From Prosapia bicincta (Eukaryota > Arthropoda > Insecta > Hemiptera > Cercopidae), in contig JBAIZL010000002.1 of the NCBI GenBank assembly GCA_036971475.1, forward strand, positions 350,574,082-350,638,081: 64,000 nucleotides of DNA, in the 5' to 3' direction. Position 1 is the stretch's first letter. Each line of letters starts with the position of its first letter. A program made the translations under genes and the position numbers. This document shows, piece by piece, positions 61,351 through 64,000 of this stretch. The notes beneath the pieces were generated by a model. It had not been told where the DNA came from. It saw nothing but the letters and a program-made list of their open reading frames with translations, and made no database searches.

Positions 61351-61819
61351 GTTGCACAAACAATACTACTGACCAAGGTGATGACGCAATTTATCTGTTG
61401 CACAACGCGATAGACTTTTCTGAATCGGAGAACTGAGAAGGGGAGAGCTGGAGCTCGCTCTACAGAGAATTGGGGGGCCAAGGGGCTCCCCGCACAACCC
61501 GCCAAGGAAGGAAAACGAGAAGGGGGACAAATGGGAAAAGAGAACTGGGTACCCCTGAAATGCTCTTCGGACGGGGGGGCCGAGGGGCTCCCCGCACAAC
61601 CCGCCAAGGAAGGAAAACATATGAGAAAACGAGAGGGGCGGCCAAACGGAAAGCGGATAAGTAAATGAAACGGTGGGAGAAATAAGGGGGCGACCAATAG
61701 AAACGCCGATAAGACGGATAGGTACCCCTGAAATGCTCTTCGAGCTAAATTTTGGAGATTGGTCCCGCTAAGCCCAGCTGGAAATTGGCCCCGCTAGGCC
61801 CAGCAACTCCCTTACTACT
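61351..61819 (-). repeat. Polinton right terminal inverted repeat
   Basis: The partner of the left repeat, 469 bp, with only scattered differences over the shared part. It contains ~25 bases (around aattctctgtagagcg in reverse) that the left copy lacks. Confidence 0.95.
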
Positions 61820-61825
61820 TATAAC
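61820..61825. repeat. 6 bp target site duplication, right
   Basis: The sequence is tataac, the partner of 49317-49322; it continues directly into satellite E sequence (gctgtagctaaa). Confidence 0.95.
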
Positions 61826-62215
61826 GCTGTAGCTAAATACAGAGAAAATGTTAGTTCACGTAGGAAATCTTGTTGTCTGACTTAGGTCTACTCCCTTCCG
61901 GGGACATGAAGCAGCTATAGCATTTCCAACACAAGTAATGATTATTACAATTTATAACAATGACACAGTAGGTGAAGATAGACAAAATGTTAGTTCACGT
62001 GGGAAATGGCGTTGTCTGACTTAGATCTACTCACTACCGGGGACATGAAGCAGCTATAACATTTGCAACACAAGTAATGTCTATTACAATTTTTAATAAT
62101 GAGGCTGTAGCTAAAGACAGAGAAAATGTTAGTTCACGTAGGAAATGGCGCTGTCTGATTTAGACCTATTTTCTACTGGTGACAAGTAACCGCTATAACA
62201 TATGCACCACCAGTT
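61826..62215. repeat. Satellite E, block right of the Polinton
   Basis: About three monomers continuing the array from the target duplication. The last monomer breaks off at gttatgat near 62220, where a different repeat starts. Confidence 0.95.
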
Positions 62216-62220
62216 ATGAT

Positions 62221-64000
62221 GGGTTGCGTTCAAATGACCAAATTTCATCTAACCAAACTGTACACACACAATTTACGCTGCCGTTAATTAACCAAATACG
62301 CGACTTTCAAATAATCGTAATACACGGACTTTAAATAACCAAATACGCGCATTTCAAATAACCAAATACATCGACTTCAACTAAAAGAAATGTTGCGGGT
62401 TATCGCTATGCCGCTCAGTAGGCGTTCAACGTACAACTTGAAGTTAATAAATAAATGGGAACTAATATTTCTATAAATATACAAACTTAGTAGTTATTAT
62501 TACTACCTTTAAATTATTTCTCAACATTCTACGGTTTAACTTTATCGTTATTAAAATAAATGTAGTGCAGGGATATTATTAGGTTTGATTAGACCATAGA
62601 TCGTAAAGTATCTTATTATAATTGTAAATAGTATACTTGAAAATCTTTTTGAATAATAAGTGTAATTTCAAAAACTATGGGAAATATGATACAGTTATTA
62701 TTATTGTAAACAAATGCAGAATAAACAACATATTGAAACTGAAATAACTAACGTAATAAATATTTAAACATCGTGTTGAATAAAAGTGTAGTTGAAAACG
62801 ATAATTAATATAATAAATTGATTGTTTTTCAAACGTTTTTAAAAATGATTCTAGATGTAAACAGCATAGCGATACCTTAATATTAAAGTAAACCAGTCAA
62901 AGTAAAAGGTAAACTAGTCCTTCATCAAGGATCTACAATTTACAATACATTGTTATTAAGAAGAAAACTTGTCACGTTTCTTTTCATAAAACCATAAAGT
63001 AATTGGAAACAACTAAATATATTATCTATACCAATACCGTACATATTTTTCTCTTCTAATCTGTGTATATATAACTGAATATTTGTATGTATGTATGTAT
63101 GTATCTTATTATAATTGCAATAGTCTACTTAAACATCGTTTTAAACATTGAGTGTAATTTACAAAACGACAGTAATATGATGTAGTGTTTATATTTAAAA
63201 CAATTATAGATTTAATAAAATACTGACACCTAAATATTAACGTAATTAACAAATCGCCCATTATAGCCTCCTATCAAAACTAAAAAATGCATTATCCAAA
63301 ATGTACACACACACTTTACGCTGCCGTTAATTAACCAAATAATCGTAATACACGTACTTTAAATAACCAAATACGCGGATTTCAAATAACCAAATACACC
63401 GACTTCAAGTAAATTTAATATTACGGGTTATCTATATGCCACTCCGCAGGCGTTCAACGTACAAATTAAAGTTGAAATTGATAATTGTTGAGTAATATTT
63501 CTATAAATAATTTAAATTCGTGAAGAATGGCAGCGCAATTACAAAACTGTAAACAATATGATAAAGGTGATATCAGATTTATTTTAAAAGTAATTAACAC
63601 CTAATTAGTAAATCTGAAGTAGTCTTGTCTTTGCAAAGTTATTTGTATTAATGCCTTTAAATATTTTTTTAAAATTCTAATTTCTAAATTTATAGTTACT
63701 TGAGTAAATGTAATGGAGCAATATTTTTCGGTTTCATTATACCATAGATCATAAACATCTTTTTTATTTTAATATTTAAACATCGATTTAAAAATTAAGT
63801 GTAATAACAAAACGAAAGTAATATGGTGTAGCGATTATATTTAAAACAATTCTAGATTTTAAAAAATACCGAAACCTATATATTACCGTAAATAAATCAC
63901 TGTTGTGTCCCTGCAAGGGGTGCGACCAATGAAATACACACTTGAGTATAACAAGAATTTATTTCATAAAACAAATACAAGATTTTGCAATAAGTAAACT
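62221..64000. repeat. Satellite F, tandem unit of about 1.04-1.15 kb
   Basis: The marker tacacacaca followed by tttacgctgccgttaattaa occurs at 62261 and 63303 (1042 bp apart). It is followed in both by aaccaaatacgcg repeats and then by ggcgttcaacgtacaa (62424 and 63451). A second section with ataccatagatc- and aaacatcg-type phrases recurs at 62590, 63100 and 63735 at uneven spacing, so units have internal repeats and indels. No coding frame. The array runs out of the window. Confidence 0.75.

Larger units (their letters stand above)
49323..61819. mobile_element. Polinton/Maverick element with metalloproteinase, BIR and dUTPase genes
   Basis: The element is 12.5 kb with long terminal inverted repeats that start agtagtaagggagttgctgg at each end, flanked by a 6 bp direct duplication tataac (49317-49322 and 61820-61825). 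Six-base duplications, long TIRs starting with AG, a retrovirus-like integrase and a protein-primed family B polymerase are together the definition of Polintons. Genes: unknown Cys-rich protein (+), BIR protein (+), unknown (-), integrase remnant (+), then on the minus strand polymerase, an acidic unknown protein, dUTPase and metalloproteinase. Major and minor capsid, FtsK-like ATPase and adenovirus-like protease were not found. A LINE is nested inside at 52136-52706. Several genes are broken, so the element is inactive. Confidence 0.93.

Overview
This is AT-rich eukaryotic DNA made almost entirely of mobile elements and satellites. I found no convincing host gene, rRNA, tRNA or CRISPR array. 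The mix of pogo/Tigger DNA transposons, Penelope-like elements (PLEs), a 5'-truncated Jockey-type LINE and a Polinton/Maverick fits an invertebrate, most likely an arthropod. The species cannot be named from the sequence. Several unrelated satellites lie next to each other, which suggests pericentromeric or similar heterochromatin; that is an inference.

Layout. 0.7-2.3 kb: a Tigger 5' fragment bracketed by PLE 3' repeats, then a decayed PLE endonuclease end. 3.94-6.96 kb: a full-length, dead Tigger with TA target duplication, joined through a (TA)n(TG)n microsatellite to a second, opposite Tigger end. 7.7-14.8 kb: satellite A, a ~1.2 kb unit built of ~400 bp subunits, with one inverted unit. 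16.4-19.7 kb: a duplicated satellite-Tigger segment flanking a PLE with reverse transcriptase and GIY-YIG endonuclease. 19.7-29.8 kb: a diverged segmental duplication enclosing more satellite A, the 125 bp satellite B and a PLE relic. 31.8-32.5 kb: satellite C (67 bp). 32.9-35.7 kb: satellite D (89 bp). 37.0-62.2 kb: satellite E (~139 bp, higher-order structure), interrupted by a Tigger at 46.5-48.8 kb and a 12.5 kb Polinton at 49.3-61.8 kb. 62.2-64.0 kb: satellite F (~1.04 kb unit).

The Polinton is the most notable object. It has ~470 bp GC-rich terminal inverted repeats and a 6 bp target duplication (tataac) inside a satellite monomer, and neighbouring monomers show the empty site. It carries a decayed Polinton-type integrase and a protein-primed family B DNA polymerase with one in-frame stop. 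It also carries a dUTPase lacking its last motif, a one-BIR IAP-like protein, a secreted matrix metalloproteinase with cysteine switch and hemopexin-like tail (one frameshift), and several unknown ORFs. I see no capsid, packaging ATPase or protease gene. The metalloproteinase, IAP and dUTPase set recalls large DNA viruses of insects, so the ancestor may have been a virus-like Polinton (adintovirus-like). All named enzymes other than the BIR protein are visibly damaged, so this copy looks like a recent fossil.
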